A stretch of DNA of 64,000 nt from Herbaspirillum sp. CF444 (GCF_000282135.1 NZ_AKJW01000058.1:186001-250000); one strand, 5' to 3'. Numbered from the stretch's first letter, positions 41,588 through 49,951 are shown. The notes: generated by a model not told the origin, from the letters alone. Program-made: numbers and translations.

Positions 41588-42109
41588 TTAAATACGCATG
41601 CCTAACCAGATAACAGACTCTGTGGCGCTGGACACAGCGGTGCTTAACACTGCCTCAAAAACACTGTTGGTATTACGATGGATATCTGCTTTGTCATGAT
41701 GCTCTTGCTCCTCCTCTATGATGGAAGAGATTGCCGTAGTCGCATGAGTATCATCGGCCAGAAACTCCATTTGATGCCGTAAATGCTTCAGCACGACGCG
41801 CTCCACGGCGACCGTTGTAATAGATATTGCTCTCGCTCCCAGCAATCCCGTTCCGAGCCCCAGAATGTATCCGCCCACTGCGCATAACCAGTAACTTCTG
41901 CATCGCGCTAAACCACGACGGTTAAGTTCGGCAAGGAAGATATTCCTGTGACGTTCTTCATCTGCCTTGAAAGCTTGCAACTCAGGAAGCAAAGACTTCG
42001 CGGTAAATCGTGCCATGAGAATCTGAGCTGCATAGATGTTTATCGCGCCGTGCTCTCCGGCATGATTCACTTTCATTACCTGAGCAGCCAATTGAGCACT
42101 ACTAATCAT
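41588..42109 (-). CDS. COQ7/UbiF-like diiron protein
   Basis: Ferritin-like diiron protein of 173 residues, resembling demethoxyubiquinone hydroxylase. Metal ligands as in COQ7: E19 in VNHAGEHGAINIY, E51 and H54 in DEERHRNIF, a Glu in VAVERVV, and the C-terminal IIEEEQEHHD with the final Glu/His. The middle GGYILGLGTGLLGARAI segment matches the family's membrane-contact helices. It may be a second, divergent copy, since no other ubiquinone gene is near and it lies next to the tRNA-Thr repeat. Confidence 0.8.
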   Translation of the reverse strand: MISSAQLAAQVMKVNHAGEHGAINIYAAQILMARFTAKSLLPELQAFKADEERHRNIFLAELNRRGLARCRSYWLCAVGGYILGLGTGLLGARAISITTVAVERVVLKHLRHQMEFLADDTHATTAISSIIEEEQEHHDKADIHRNTNSVFEAVLSTAVSSATESVIWLGMRI

Positions 42110-42145
42110 TGAGTCTTAAGCCTTCTGAGATTTCTAAAAATAGAC

Positions 42146-42169
42146 GACCGCTTCTGGCCGATTGCCGAC
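42146..42169. repeat. Variant of the GTCCGC inverted-repeat element
   Basis: GACCGC, TTCTGGCCGATT, GCCGAC. It shares CGCTTCTGGCCG with the copy at 41552 and lies between the COQ7-like and LysR genes. Confidence 0.5.
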
Positions 42170-42253
42170 CTTCAGGTATGTGAAATTTGATTGGTGCATG
42201 CCTTTCTGCTCTCTTGACTCCTACACCAGCGCAGCCTGGATCGGGAGCTGATG

Positions 42254-43144
42254 CTAGACCGATCCTGACAAGTACTCAATCATCCATTGCCCGGCCGGAC
42301 CTAGCTGCTGATCCGCGCGATATGCGCCGCCCATGGCAAGCTTGGCAATTCGTACATCGAACTCAACAAGCCGAAGAATCTTTAACCGTCCTCGTGCAAT
42401 ATCATCCTCAACAAGATGCGCCGGCATGCTTCCCCATCCGAGTCCGGCTAACAGCATCGAATGTTTCGCACCCAGATCCGCAAGCCGCCACGTCTGACTG
42501 GATAACACGCTGTAATCACGTCCAGCTGTCATCGAGGAGAGGTCTGTCAATACCAACTGAACATACTGCTGCAAAATATGTGATTCGATGGGCCCGTTAA
42601 ATACTGCCAATGGATGGTGCGGCGCTACAACCGGGAGCAAGTCGACAGTGAGCATGTGAAAACGCTTCAAGACGGTCATGTCGGTAAATTGTGATTGCAG
42701 CAATCCGATCATCCCGGTGCCATCAAGCAATAATTCAACGGCAGCGCCTAACGGCTGTACATAAACGCGCGGTGGAACGGTCGGGAATCTCTCTCTGAAG
42801 GCCGTTAACGCTTTGACGACTGGCGGCATTGGAAACATGGAATCCAGAACAATCGTCAGTTCGGCTTCAAGCCCGCTGGCAAGGCTACGCGCGGAGTCGC
42901 GGAATGAATTGGCTTCATCTGCAATACGGCGAGCCCGCACCAGCAGGGCCTTGCCTTCCTCGGTCAAGGTTGGACGATATGCCGTTCGATCAAACAGCAG
43001 CAGATCTATCTGGGACTCCAGATTCTGAATTCCATAAGTTACCGCAGAACGGGCGCGATTAAGCTTCTTTGCGGCCTTCGTGAAACTGCCTTCGTCGACT
43101 ACTGCGAGGAATATCTGGATCTGGTCAAGAGTCAGTGCATACAT
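42254..43144 (-). CDS. LysR-family transcriptional regulator
   Basis: Regulator of 296 residues. The winged-helix domain is near the start (LDQIQIFLAVVDEGSFTKAAKKLNRARSAVTYGIQNLESQ), followed by the linker helix and a periplasmic-binding-like effector domain (about 90-290). It is divergent from the AzoR-like gene at 43296, about 150 bases apart, so it probably controls that gene and itself. An inverted repeat just upstream (43147-43180) is a possible operator. Confidence 0.92.
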   Translation of the reverse strand: MYALTLDQIQIFLAVVDEGSFTKAAKKLNRARSAVTYGIQNLESQIDLLLFDRTAYRPTLTEEGKALLVRARRIADEANSFRDSARSLASGLEAELTIVLDSMFPMPPVVKALTAFRERFPTVPPRVYVQPLGAAVELLLDGTGMIGLLQSQFTDMTVLKRFHMLTVDLLPVVAPHHPLAVFNGPIESHILQQYVQLVLTDLSSMTAGRDYSVLSSQTWRLADLGAKHSMLLAGLGWGSMPAHLVEDDIARGRLKILRLVEFDVRIAKLAMGGAYRADQQLGPAGQWMIEYLSGSV

Positions 43145-43146
43145 GT

Positions 43147-43180
43147 TCTAAATTATAGGCAGAGTTGAACTACATTTAGA
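43147..43180. promoter_or_regulatory. Candidate LysR operator, inverted repeat
   Basis: TCTAAAT (43147-43153) and ATTTAGA (43174-43180) with 20 bases between, immediately before the regulator's ATG. The arms are AT-rich, so chance or a hairpin in the leader remain possible. Confidence 0.35.
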
Positions 43181-43295
43181 TAGTTTTTTCGTCGCTGATT
43201 GTCCGTTAAAGTCGCCTTGAACATCGCTGCCATGGCACTGAACCCGCCAATGCATCGAGCGATCACCATTCAACGCCATGACAAGGACCTCCCCA

Positions 43296-43925
43296 ATGAC
43301 AAACGTATTGATGCTCCTCTCCAGTCCGCGACGCGACGCGTCGCTGTCAACCAAAGTTGCAACGGCACTCTCGAATCGGCTTGCGTCCGAGTTGAGCGCC
43401 GCCATCACGGTTCGCGATCTCGCAGTCGACTCGTTGCCGCATATCGATCCAGCGTACGCAATCGGCCGCTTTGTACCCGTCGCAGAGAGAACGCCTGCTC
43501 AAATTGAAGCAGTCGGCTTGGCCGAGACGCTGGTTGCTGAATTGAAGGCTGCCGATATCGTCGTGATCGCTGCGAGCATGATCAATTTCGGACCATCCTC
43601 AACCCTCAAAACCTGGATTGACTATATCGTGTGGCCAGGCGTCACCATGATCCCTTCGCACGAAGGCCCACGCGGCCTGATCACCGGCAAGAAGGTTTTC
43701 ATTGTCGCTGCCAGCGGAGGGATCTATTCGAGCGGACCGATGGCAGCAAACGATATGTTGGTGCCATATCTCAAGCAGATTCTGGGTTTTATCGGTTTAT
43801 CCGACTTCGAGACAATTCGCGTCGAGGCTCAGAGCTTCAGCCCGGAGGACGCTCGGAAGAGCGTTGACGCCGCGCTGACGCAAGTCGCCACTCTGAAACT
43901 CTCCGCCAACTCAACCGGCCACTGA
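43296..43925 (+). CDS. FMN-dependent NADH:quinone/azo reductase, AzoR type
   Basis: Flavodoxin-fold reductase of 209 residues. The start at 43296 (MTNVLMLLSSPRR) has AAGGA 8 bases upstream; the ATG at 43278 is less well placed. FMN-loop motifs: LLSSPRRDASLSTKVA, then NFGPSSTLKTWIDYIVWPGVTM and VAASGGIYSSGPM. The family reduces quinones, azo dyes and nitroaromatics. It is followed 15 bases later by a Rossmann reductase, probably one operon under the divergent LysR regulator. Confidence 0.88.
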   Translation: MTNVLMLLSSPRRDASLSTKVATALSNRLASELSAAITVRDLAVDSLPHIDPAYAIGRFVPVAERTPAQIEAVGLAETLVAELKAADIVVIAASMINFGPSSTLKTWIDYIVWPGVTMIPSHEGPRGLITGKKVFIVAASGGIYSSGPMAANDMLVPYLKQILGFIGLSDFETIRVEAQSFSPEDARKSVDAALTQVATLKLSANSTGH

Positions 43926-43940
43926 TAGAGGAACGCCCGA

Positions 43941-44534
43941 ATGACCTACGCCATCATTGGTTCCGGCAATGTAGGATCGGCCATCGCCGGACAATTCGCA
44001 CGCGCCGGAATCCCGGTGTCGATCGCCAACACACGAGGACCGGACTCTTTACAGGACCTGACCAAGAAATTCGGAGACATGGTCTCGGCCAAAACGTTGG
44101 AAGAGGCACTTGCCGCCGACGTTGTGTTTCTTGCGGTTCCTTTCACGGCCGTTGAAACGCTTGCTGCGGCGCTTCCGAATTGGGCTGGCAAGATCGTTGT
44201 CGATCAAACGAATGCCCACGGAGTGCCTCCTGAAGTGTCGGCTGGACGTCTTTCTACAGAGATTGTTGCCGGCTTGCTGCCTGGCGCCTCAGTTGTCAAG
44301 GCCTTCAACCAGCTCCCTGCGGCGGTACTGGCAAGGGATCCATCCCAAGACGGCGGCAAACGTGTCGTGTTCTTGGCAAGTAACGAAGATACGGCCGCCG
44401 AGTCGATCAGATTATTGGCCGTCCAACTAGGATTCTCTCCCATTTTCGTAGGACGCATCGACGAAGGGGGCCGCCTGCTGCACATCCCCGGGCCTTTAGT
44501 GCTGCATAACCTTGTCGAGCATCCGTGCAAGTAG
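43941..44534 (+). CDS. NADPH-dependent F420-reductase-like Rossmann protein (copy 1)
   Basis: NADP-oxidoreductase, coenzyme F420-dependent family fold, 197 residues. The dinucleotide motif IIGSGNVGSAIAGQFARAG is at the start. Then LAVPFTAVETLAAAL, VVDQTNAHG and VVKAFNQLPAAVL. It is related to the proteins at 45223 and 46918 but more distant; use of F420 itself is unlikely in this organism. It ends before a terminator at 44564. Confidence 0.85.
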   Translation: MTYAIIGSGNVGSAIAGQFARAGIPVSIANTRGPDSLQDLTKKFGDMVSAKTLEEALAADVVFLAVPFTAVETLAAALPNWAGKIVVDQTNAHGVPPEVSAGRLSTEIVAGLLPGASVVKAFNQLPAAVLARDPSQDGGKRVVFLASNEDTAAESIRLLAVQLGFSPIFVGRIDEGGRLLHIPGPLVLHNLVEHPCK

Positions 44535-44563
44535 ACTTTCGCACAAATCCGTAAAACTGAAAC

Positions 44564-44596
44564 AAGAAAGCCCGGATACAGGGTTTTCTTATTTTT
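44564..44596 (+). terminator. Intrinsic terminator after the AzoR operon
   Basis: AAGAAAGCCC (44564-44573), loop GGATACA, GGGTTTTCTT, then ATTTTT. The stem is ten pairs with one G-T. Confidence 0.75.
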
Positions 44597-44635
44597 CTAC
44601 GTCAGCTTCAGGTGCCGGCACGCTTGCCGTCTTGC

Positions 44636-45088
44636 TCACACGTCAGCGTCCGGAAATATACATCCGCCATTGCGAACCAGCGCCTTCACCTCTTCGCTCA
44701 CTTGCAGGGGATGCTTCCTGATTCGCGCAATGAATTTCTTTTGGCTCCGCACGTACGATTTCGCATCGTGCTGCGCGCTCCACAGGACGATGTTCAGCAT
44801 GATGGGAATAAGGTCCAGCCCCTTCTCGGTCAGCGTGTAGAAGTCCTTGCGCCCGTCATCGGGGTTGGGCGCCCGCGACAAAATTCCTTGCTCTTCTAGA
44901 AACGCCAGGCGGGAAGCAAGAACATTGGTCGCGATTCCCTCTTCCGATTTCAAGAACGCGCCATACGTCTTCTTGCCAGCAAAAACGATGTCGCGAATGA
45001 TCAACAACGACCACCGGTCGCCGAACATCTCCACGCCGTAGTTCACCGCGCAATGGGACCGAAGGTCTTCTTTACTCGTCGTTTTCAT
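44636..45088 (-). CDS. HxlR-family transcriptional regulator
   Basis: Winged-helix regulator of 150 residues. The family core is C-x-VNYGVEMFGDRWSLLIIRDIVF, with the conserved N-terminal cysteine at HCAVNYG, then FLKSEEGIATNVLASRLAFLEEQGIL and YTLTEKGLDLIPIMLNIVLW. Members often sense electrophiles or quinones through the N-terminal cysteine. It is divergent from the reductase at 45223, with two palindromic operator-like sites between them. Confidence 0.92.
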   Translation of the reverse strand: MKTTSKEDLRSHCAVNYGVEMFGDRWSLLIIRDIVFAGKKTYGAFLKSEEGIATNVLASRLAFLEEQGILSRAPNPDDGRKDFYTLTEKGLDLIPIMLNIVLWSAQHDAKSYVRSQKKFIARIRKHPLQVSEEVKALVRNGGCIFPDADV

Positions 45089-45103
45089 GACCGGATTTTA
45101 ACA

Positions 45104-45124
45104 TTACTTGCGCATTGCAAGTAA
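45104..45124. promoter_or_regulatory. Candidate HxlR operator 1
   Basis: TTACTTGC, GCATT, GCAAGTAA: a perfect palindrome with 8-base arms, centred at 45114. It shares the ACTTG/CAAGT half-site with the second site 32 bases away. Confidence 0.6.
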
Positions 45125-45134
45125 ATTTCAGTAT

Positions 45135-45157
45135 TTCACTTGCTTTTTACAAGTGAA
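45135..45157. promoter_or_regulatory. Candidate HxlR operator 2
   Basis: TTCACTTG, CTTTTTA, CAAGTGAA: a perfect palindrome with 8-base arms, centred at 45146. Centre distance to the first site is close to three helical turns. Confidence 0.6.
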
Positions 45158-45222
45158 GTGAATAGCATGACCTGCATGTTGAGCGCGGTCACCAGATCGC
45201 GCCGTTCACGCTAAGGAAATAG

Positions 45223-45870
45223 ATGAGCACGATCAGTATCATCGGCGCGGGGGCCATGGCCGCAGCGATCGCCGGCCTTGCCGCCAAGGCCGGACACAGC
45301 GTCGAGGTGATTAACCGCGATGCAGCCAAGGCGCGGGTGCTGGCCGAGCAGGTCGGCACCGGTGCGACGACAGGTACATTCGGCGCCGACCCGGCCGGGG
45401 ATATTGTCGTACTGGCGGTGCTATACGCCGCCGTTCTGGACGTGGTGAAGCAATACGGTGACAAGCTGGCAGGCAAGCTCCTGATCGATATCACCAACCC
45501 AGTTGCCGCGGACCTCGCGAGCTTTGTGACACCTGGCGACAGTTTCGGCGCGCAGGAGATCGCCAGGGTCGCCCCCGCCGACGCGGTGATCGTCAAGGCA
45601 TTCAACACACTGTTCTCCCACGTCCTGGCTGCCGGTTCATTTCAGGGTAGCCCGCTGGATGTGTTCATTGCGGGCAACGACGCGCAGGCGAAGGCACGCG
45701 TCGCCGTGTTCATCGAGAGCCTCGGACTACGCCCGTTGGATATCGGGCTGCTGCCCATGGCGCAGACGCTGGAGCACGTCTGCCTGCTGTCGCTGGGCCT
45801 GCTCGCCCACTCCATCAAGCACACCAACTTCTCAATCGGGGTCAGCCTTCCCGGCACAGCCCACCCGTAA
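45223..45870 (+). CDS. NADPH-dependent F420-reductase-like Rossmann protein (copy 2)
   Basis: 215-residue oxidoreductase with SIIGAGAMAAAIAGLAAKAG as the dinucleotide loop, VNRD-like second strand (EVINRDAAKA) suited to NADP, LLIDITNPVAADLASFVTPGDSFGAQEIAR, and IVKAFNTLFSHVLA. It is closely similar along its whole length to the protein at 46918, so the two are recent paralogues or repeated acquisitions. It lies first in a probable HxlR-controlled operon. Confidence 0.87.
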   Translation: MSTISIIGAGAMAAAIAGLAAKAGHSVEVINRDAAKARVLAEQVGTGATTGTFGADPAGDIVVLAVLYAAVLDVVKQYGDKLAGKLLIDITNPVAADLASFVTPGDSFGAQEIARVAPADAVIVKAFNTLFSHVLAAGSFQGSPLDVFIAGNDAQAKARVAVFIESLGLRPLDIGLLPMAQTLEHVCLLSLGLLAHSIKHTNFSIGVSLPGTAHP

Positions 45871-45906
45871 CACCACCTTCTCATATCACTTACAAGGAAC
45901 AGCACC

Positions 45907-46845
45907 ATGCGCGTTTTCGTTACTGGAGGAACCGGCCATATCGGTTCGTACATCATCCCTGAACTGGTCGCGGCCGGACATGAAGTTACCGGCCTGGCCC
46001 GCTCGGACAAGGCCGCAGATGCGGTGGCCGCACTTGGCGCCAGTGTGCGGCGCGGGGATATTTCCGACCTCGAAGAGCTCAAGGCAGCGGCGGCGGACGC
46101 CGACGGTGTCATTCACGTCGCGCACAGGCAAGACCTGCTTCCCTCCGGCGGGATCGACGCCGTGGCCGCAGCGGAACTCCGGATCATGCTCGCATACGGC
46201 GAGGCGCTGGCTGGAAGCGGCAAGCCGCTGGTCGTGTCGGGGAGCATCGGCGCGCCCGGTTGGGAAAAGCTGGGCCGACCAGCCACCGAGGAAGACCCGT
46301 CACTTCCCGGCGGCGATGCGTACAAGGGGACCCTGCGGGTTCGTAACGCGGTAGAGCTCGCCGTCATCGGCCTCGCAGAGCGGGGCGTGCGGTCGTCGAT
46401 CGTGCGGATTCCTACGATCGCGCACAGCACGACCGACGTCGGCTTCCTTCCATTGTTGATCGGGCTGGCGAAGGAAAAAGGCGTCATCGGCTATCCGGGA
46501 GAAGGCGTGAACCTGTGGCCGGCCGTGCACGCCCGTGACCTCGCCACCTTGTTCCGCCTGGCGCTGGAGAAGGGGCTGGCTGGCAAATATTGGCACGGGG
46601 TCGAAAGTGAAGGCATCCCGTTCCGCGCCATCGCCGAGGCCATTGGCAGCCGCCTGGGTGTGCCGGCCGTGAGCATACCCGCGGATGTGCTGATGCTGCC
46701 GGGCTACTTTGGCTTCCTGGCAAACCTGGTCACGCTCGATCTCCCGGCGTCGAACCTCATCACCCGCCAGGCCCTGGGCTGGGAACCCACTCAGCCCGGC
46801 CTGTTCGCCGATATGGACAACGGCCACTATTTCCCTGCCGCCTGA
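45907..46845 (+). CDS. NAD(P)-dependent epimerase/dehydratase-type SDR
   Basis: Extended or atypical short-chain dehydrogenase of 312 residues. The N-terminal loop VTGGTGHIGSYIIPELVAAGHEV is typical, followed by ARSDKAADAVAALGASVRRGDI. The usual YxxxK pair is not in canonical form: the region has VSGSIGAPGW and ALRV-like sequence (GDAYKGTLRVRNAVE), where YKGT may mark the tyrosine. The substrate is unknown. It sits between two paralogous Rossmann reductases. Confidence 0.85.
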   Translation: MRVFVTGGTGHIGSYIIPELVAAGHEVTGLARSDKAADAVAALGASVRRGDISDLEELKAAAADADGVIHVAHRQDLLPSGGIDAVAAAELRIMLAYGEALAGSGKPLVVSGSIGAPGWEKLGRPATEEDPSLPGGDAYKGTLRVRNAVELAVIGLAERGVRSSIVRIPTIAHSTTDVGFLPLLIGLAKEKGVIGYPGEGVNLWPAVHARDLATLFRLALEKGLAGKYWHGVESEGIPFRAIAEAIGSRLGVPAVSIPADVLMLPGYFGFLANLVTLDLPASNLITRQALGWEPTQPGLFADMDNGHYFPAA

Positions 46846-46853
46846 CCCGCGCC

Positions 46854-46882
46854 GTATTACCGGGGCATCGCCCCGGTAATAC
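46854..46882. repeat. Perfect 13-bp hairpin between SDR and copy 3
   Basis: GTATTACCGGGGC, loop ATC, GCCCCGGTAATAC. No T run follows, so it is more likely an mRNA-stabilising or attenuating hairpin than a terminator. Confidence 0.6.
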
Positions 46883-46917
46883 GTGACGAACAACCTGCTA
46901 ACTGACGAGGAAACAAT

Positions 46918-47559
46918 ATGAGCACTCCCATCAGCATCATCGGCGCCGGCGGCATGGCCGCGGCAATCGCGGGCCGTACCATCACGGCTGGTCACACAGT
47001 CGAGGTGATCGGCCGCGACGAGTCCAAGGTGCAGGCGTTTGCCGACAAGCTTGGCGCTGGCGCGACCACCGGGACGTACGGCGTCGCACCAACGGGCGAC
47101 ATCGTCATCCTCGCCGTGCCATACGGCAGTGCGGCGTCGGTGGTGGCCGATTTCGGGGCGGCGCTGGGCGGCAAGGTAATCATCGACATCACCAACCCGG
47201 TCACCCCCGATCTCTCGGGTCTGGTGACCCCCAGCGGCAGTTCCGGTGCGCAGGAGACTGCCAGAGGTCTCCCCGCCGGTGCGCATGTCGTGAAAGCGTT
47301 CAACACTCTCTTCGGCCCCGTGCTTGCCAAGGGTGGTCGGCTCGACGCGTTCATCGCAGGCGACGATGCAGAAGCCAAGGCCCGCGTTGCGACTTTCCTC
47401 GGGAGTCTCGGCCTGCGGCCTTTGGATATTGGCGCCTTGCACATGGCCCGGACGCTCGAATCGCTTGGCCTCTTGATGATCGGCCTGGCAAAAAACGGAG
47501 CTGGCACGTTCGATATCGCCATGCACGTCGATATCGGATTGGCGCGATTGGCGCGATGA
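46918..47559 (+). CDS. NADPH-dependent F420-reductase-like Rossmann protein (copy 3)
   Basis: 213 residues with SIIGAGGMAAAIAGRTITAGH, EVIGRDESKVQAF, GDIVILAVPYGSA and VVKAFNTLFGPVLAKGG. It matches the protein at 45223 in most motif blocks, including IDITNPV and SLGLRPLDIG. A ribosome-binding GAGGAA is just before the ATG. It may be uncoupled from the upstream SDR by the hairpin at 46854. Confidence 0.87.
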   Translation: MSTPISIIGAGGMAAAIAGRTITAGHTVEVIGRDESKVQAFADKLGAGATTGTYGVAPTGDIVILAVPYGSAASVVADFGAALGGKVIIDITNPVTPDLSGLVTPSGSSGAQETARGLPAGAHVVKAFNTLFGPVLAKGGRLDAFIAGDDAEAKARVATFLGSLGLRPLDIGALHMARTLESLGLLMIGLAKNGAGTFDIAMHVDIGLARLAR

Positions 47560-48064
47560 GCACGCAAGGGAACGTGCTCATCGTGAAGGAACTATTTGCA
47601 GCAACGGGCTGTGGCGATCTGCGAGGTGTGCTGGCGTTGACGGCCGACGATGTCGGGTGGGTCATTCCGGGCGAGTGGCCCCTGGCCGGCACGCACCGCG
47701 GATTGCATGTTTGAGCGCTGCAGGTGTCTGCGCAATGATCACGCCTCGTTCACCGAGTAAGCCTCTGATCTGGTTGATCAGGGCTGCACGTCGATGCACC
47801 AGCAATTTTTCAAAGTGACGCGTTGGAAAAGCTACACCGCAATCCTCATGTCCTTTCCAAGTTTCGACATAAGCGTTATGTGACTGAGGTTTCAGCAACC
47901 AAGAAAGACGTTGCCGCAGAGCGCTCAATTGCCCGCACCTGATTGTCTATCCGACTCCTGAAAGTAGAGTGAATGGCCCATGGCAACTTGGGTACGAGCC
48001 TATATCCGCCTTACTGTCGGCTTTATAAGCTGCTCATTACGACAAACCCAACATTGGACGCGTG
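47560..48064. other. Gene-poor gap containing an IS remnant
   Basis: Between the third reductase and the amidase there is no complete gene. It includes the transposase fragment at 47662-47928. The rest (about 47560-47660 and 47930-48064) shows no recognisable feature. Confidence 0.5.
47662..47928 (-). pseudogene. IS110-family transposase remnant
   Basis: An 88-codon open stretch contains RRAALINQIRGLLGERGVIIAQTP, very like the middle of IS110/IS1111-type transposases (R-x-x-LINQIRGLLxExGI). The catalytic DEDD domain and the C-terminal part are absent, so this is a decayed fragment. The N-terminal 45 residues do not fit the family, which suggests frame disruption. It marks an old insertion event. 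Confidence 0.6.
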
Positions 48065-48895
48065 ATGAAATTCATTTTTTTGACATTGATCTTGTTGATA
48101 AGCGGATGCGCCGTGACACCTTTTCCTATCGATCGCGGTGACTACAAAGCAGACCAAACGCATCCCGCTGTGGCGCAAAATGAAAGGATACGCTTCCTCG
48201 TCTTTCATTACACCGCGCTTGACGATCAGAAATCCATTGATGTCCTGACTGGACCCAATGTCAGCGCCCATTATCTGGCGCCTACCGTTCCTGCCATCGA
48301 TAACGGCAAGCCTGTCGCCCTGCAAATGGTGGCGGAAGAGAAGCGCGCCTGGCATGCGGGTGTCAGCAATTGGGGGAACCGCAGCAACCTCAACGATACC
48401 TCCATCGGCATCGAAATCGTCAATCCTGGCTATACCGATGAAGGAGCAGAAAGACGTTGGTATGACTATGCACCGGGGCAAATGGATTTAATCGGCAAAC
48501 TGGCTTTGGATATCATCAGTCGTTATCAGATCGCGCCCGAAAATGTGCTCGCGCATAGCGACATCGCGCCGCAACGGAAGTATGATCCCGGTCCGCGCTT
48601 CCCATGGCAGGCGCTGTCCAGGCAAGGTATCGGCGCATGGCCGGATGAGCTGGTCGTGGAAAAATATCTGGCGGGCAGATTGCTGCTAGAGCCCGCCTCT
48701 GTTGCCAATATTCAGGCTGCATTGGAGGAATATGGATATACCGTTCCGCAGACAGGGGTGCTGGATGAGGAAACGCGCAAGGTGATCAGTGCCTTCCAGA
48801 TGCATTTCCGGCCGCAGAATATAAGAGGAGATGCCGACGCCCAGACCGAGGCCATTGCATTGGCGTTGGTCGAAAAATACAAGAAAAAAAATTAA
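48065..48895 (+). CDS. Lipoprotein N-acetylmuramoyl-L-alanine amidase, AmiD-like
   Basis: Outer-membrane-anchored peptidoglycan recycling amidase of 276 residues. A GTG one codon upstream could also start it. Lipobox LISGC near residue 15; Amidase_2 zinc motifs are LVFHYTALDD (first His), AWHAGVSNWGNRSNLNDTSIGIEIV (second His) and VLAHSDIAPQRKYDPGPRF (third His and the Asp). The C-terminal PG_binding_1-like domain covers about residues 210-270. Confidence 0.9.
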   Translation: MKFIFLTLILLISGCAVTPFPIDRGDYKADQTHPAVAQNERIRFLVFHYTALDDQKSIDVLTGPNVSAHYLAPTVPAIDNGKPVALQMVAEEKRAWHAGVSNWGNRSNLNDTSIGIEIVNPGYTDEGAERRWYDYAPGQMDLIGKLALDIISRYQIAPENVLAHSDIAPQRKYDPGPRFPWQALSRQGIGAWPDELVVEKYLAGRLLLEPASVANIQAALEEYGYTVPQTGVLDEETRKVISAFQMHFRPQNIRGDADAQTEAIALALVEKYKKKN

Positions 48896-49477
48896 GCCTC
48901 CGGAGGTCGTTGCGAGCATCTGCTCTGGCTCTTGCACACTACAAAATGACCAGTCCTTTGATATGGCAGTCGGACCGGTGAGTACGGTTCTATATACGTC
49001 TGCGTCTCCGCCGATAGAAAACTAGAATTGGTCCCGTTTGTCGATCCCGTATTTTCTTCACGGATTACGTTCGGGGACCGTACAGGACCGAATCCCAGCA
49101 GCGGCCGTGCCGGAAACTTGCAATTTGGACCGCGTGGCGCCACCTTGTCGAAGAAGCTGCGCAGTGGTAAGGCCGGTTCAGTTGTGCGTGGAGCTACCAG
49201 CATGGTGCCGCGACCGGCGCAACAGGTGCCTTGCGCGATGCGGAAGATAAAAATTACCGTCCAGATCATATTAAACGGCGATTTTTATGACTGCTTGAAG
49301 CTGGGAGTCACAGTCAAAACCAGGCAAGGGAGTGGGGGAATTTAGGCGTAGGCCCATATTCCTTTTCGACCATGGTTTGCAGAATATCAAGAAGCGACAG
49401 AAGGCCATTTTGAAAAAGAAATCGGTTCTTTTTTCGGCGATATGTCTCTGTTAATTTAAGACTTAAGGTAGTAGCCA
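48896..49477. other. Non-coding gap of about 580 bases
   Basis: Both strands have open frames of about 100-125 codons here, but they lack good starts, family motifs or protein-like composition. I see no gene, RNA or repeat. Confidence 0.4.
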
Positions 49478-49951
49478 ATGTATTTTTCCAATGGAAAGAT
49501 GGAACGCCCCAAAAGGGTATTTCGTACTGGCGGCGTACGCATTTTTCGTATTTACCCCAATCGTCAAAAATTATTTTCTGTCGAAGTAAGGATCGCGAGA
49601 ACCAGTCGTCTTATGGAAGCTGATCTTGCGCGTTCTAAAGAATGGGGGGCTTCGCTCAAGATACAAAACGGTCTGGTTCTTAGCTTTCACTCCAAAGTTG
49701 GTCCTGCCAAACGAGCTCGTTCAGTTGTCGAGCCACGTATGCGTGTTGCGCAGTTGTTTCTGAGCAGGAGTAACGTGTATCGAAGACAAGTCAAAATACT
49801 GAGCAGCCAGGCTGCTCACGCGGCAATGGCTTGGGCAAGACTGCGCAAGATTGATCTACAAGAAGCGCGAGGAGAGGAAGTTTTTTGTGATTCAGTCGGC
49901 GAGATGGCGCAACAGCTAGATCGTATCTGCCGCATGGAAAAAATCTACTGA
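49478..49951 (+). CDS. Hypothetical basic protein
   Basis: Not recognised; 157 residues, rich in Arg, Lys and Ser, with no signal peptide or membrane segment. It starts MYFSNGKMERPKRVF; AAGG lies about 8 bases upstream. The C-terminal half is helix-like (SSQAAHAAMAWARLRKIDLQEARGEE). Its composition is less GC-rich than the core genes, consistent with acquired DNA. No operon partner is close. Confidence 0.45.
   Translation: MYFSNGKMERPKRVFRTGGVRIFRIYPNRQKLFSVEVRIARTSRLMEADLARSKEWGASLKIQNGLVLSFHSKVGPAKRARSVVEPRMRVAQLFLSRSNVYRRQVKILSSQAAHAAMAWARLRKIDLQEARGEEVFCDSVGEMAQQLDRICRMEKIY

Noticed and set aside
42187-42600. Plus-strand frame opposite the LysR gene end.
   Set aside because: Antisense to a clear LysR effector domain and lacks its own features.
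48896-49345. Two opposite frames of 105 and 125 codons.
   Set aside because: The plus one would start with TTG and neither has a ribosome-binding site or recognisable domain.
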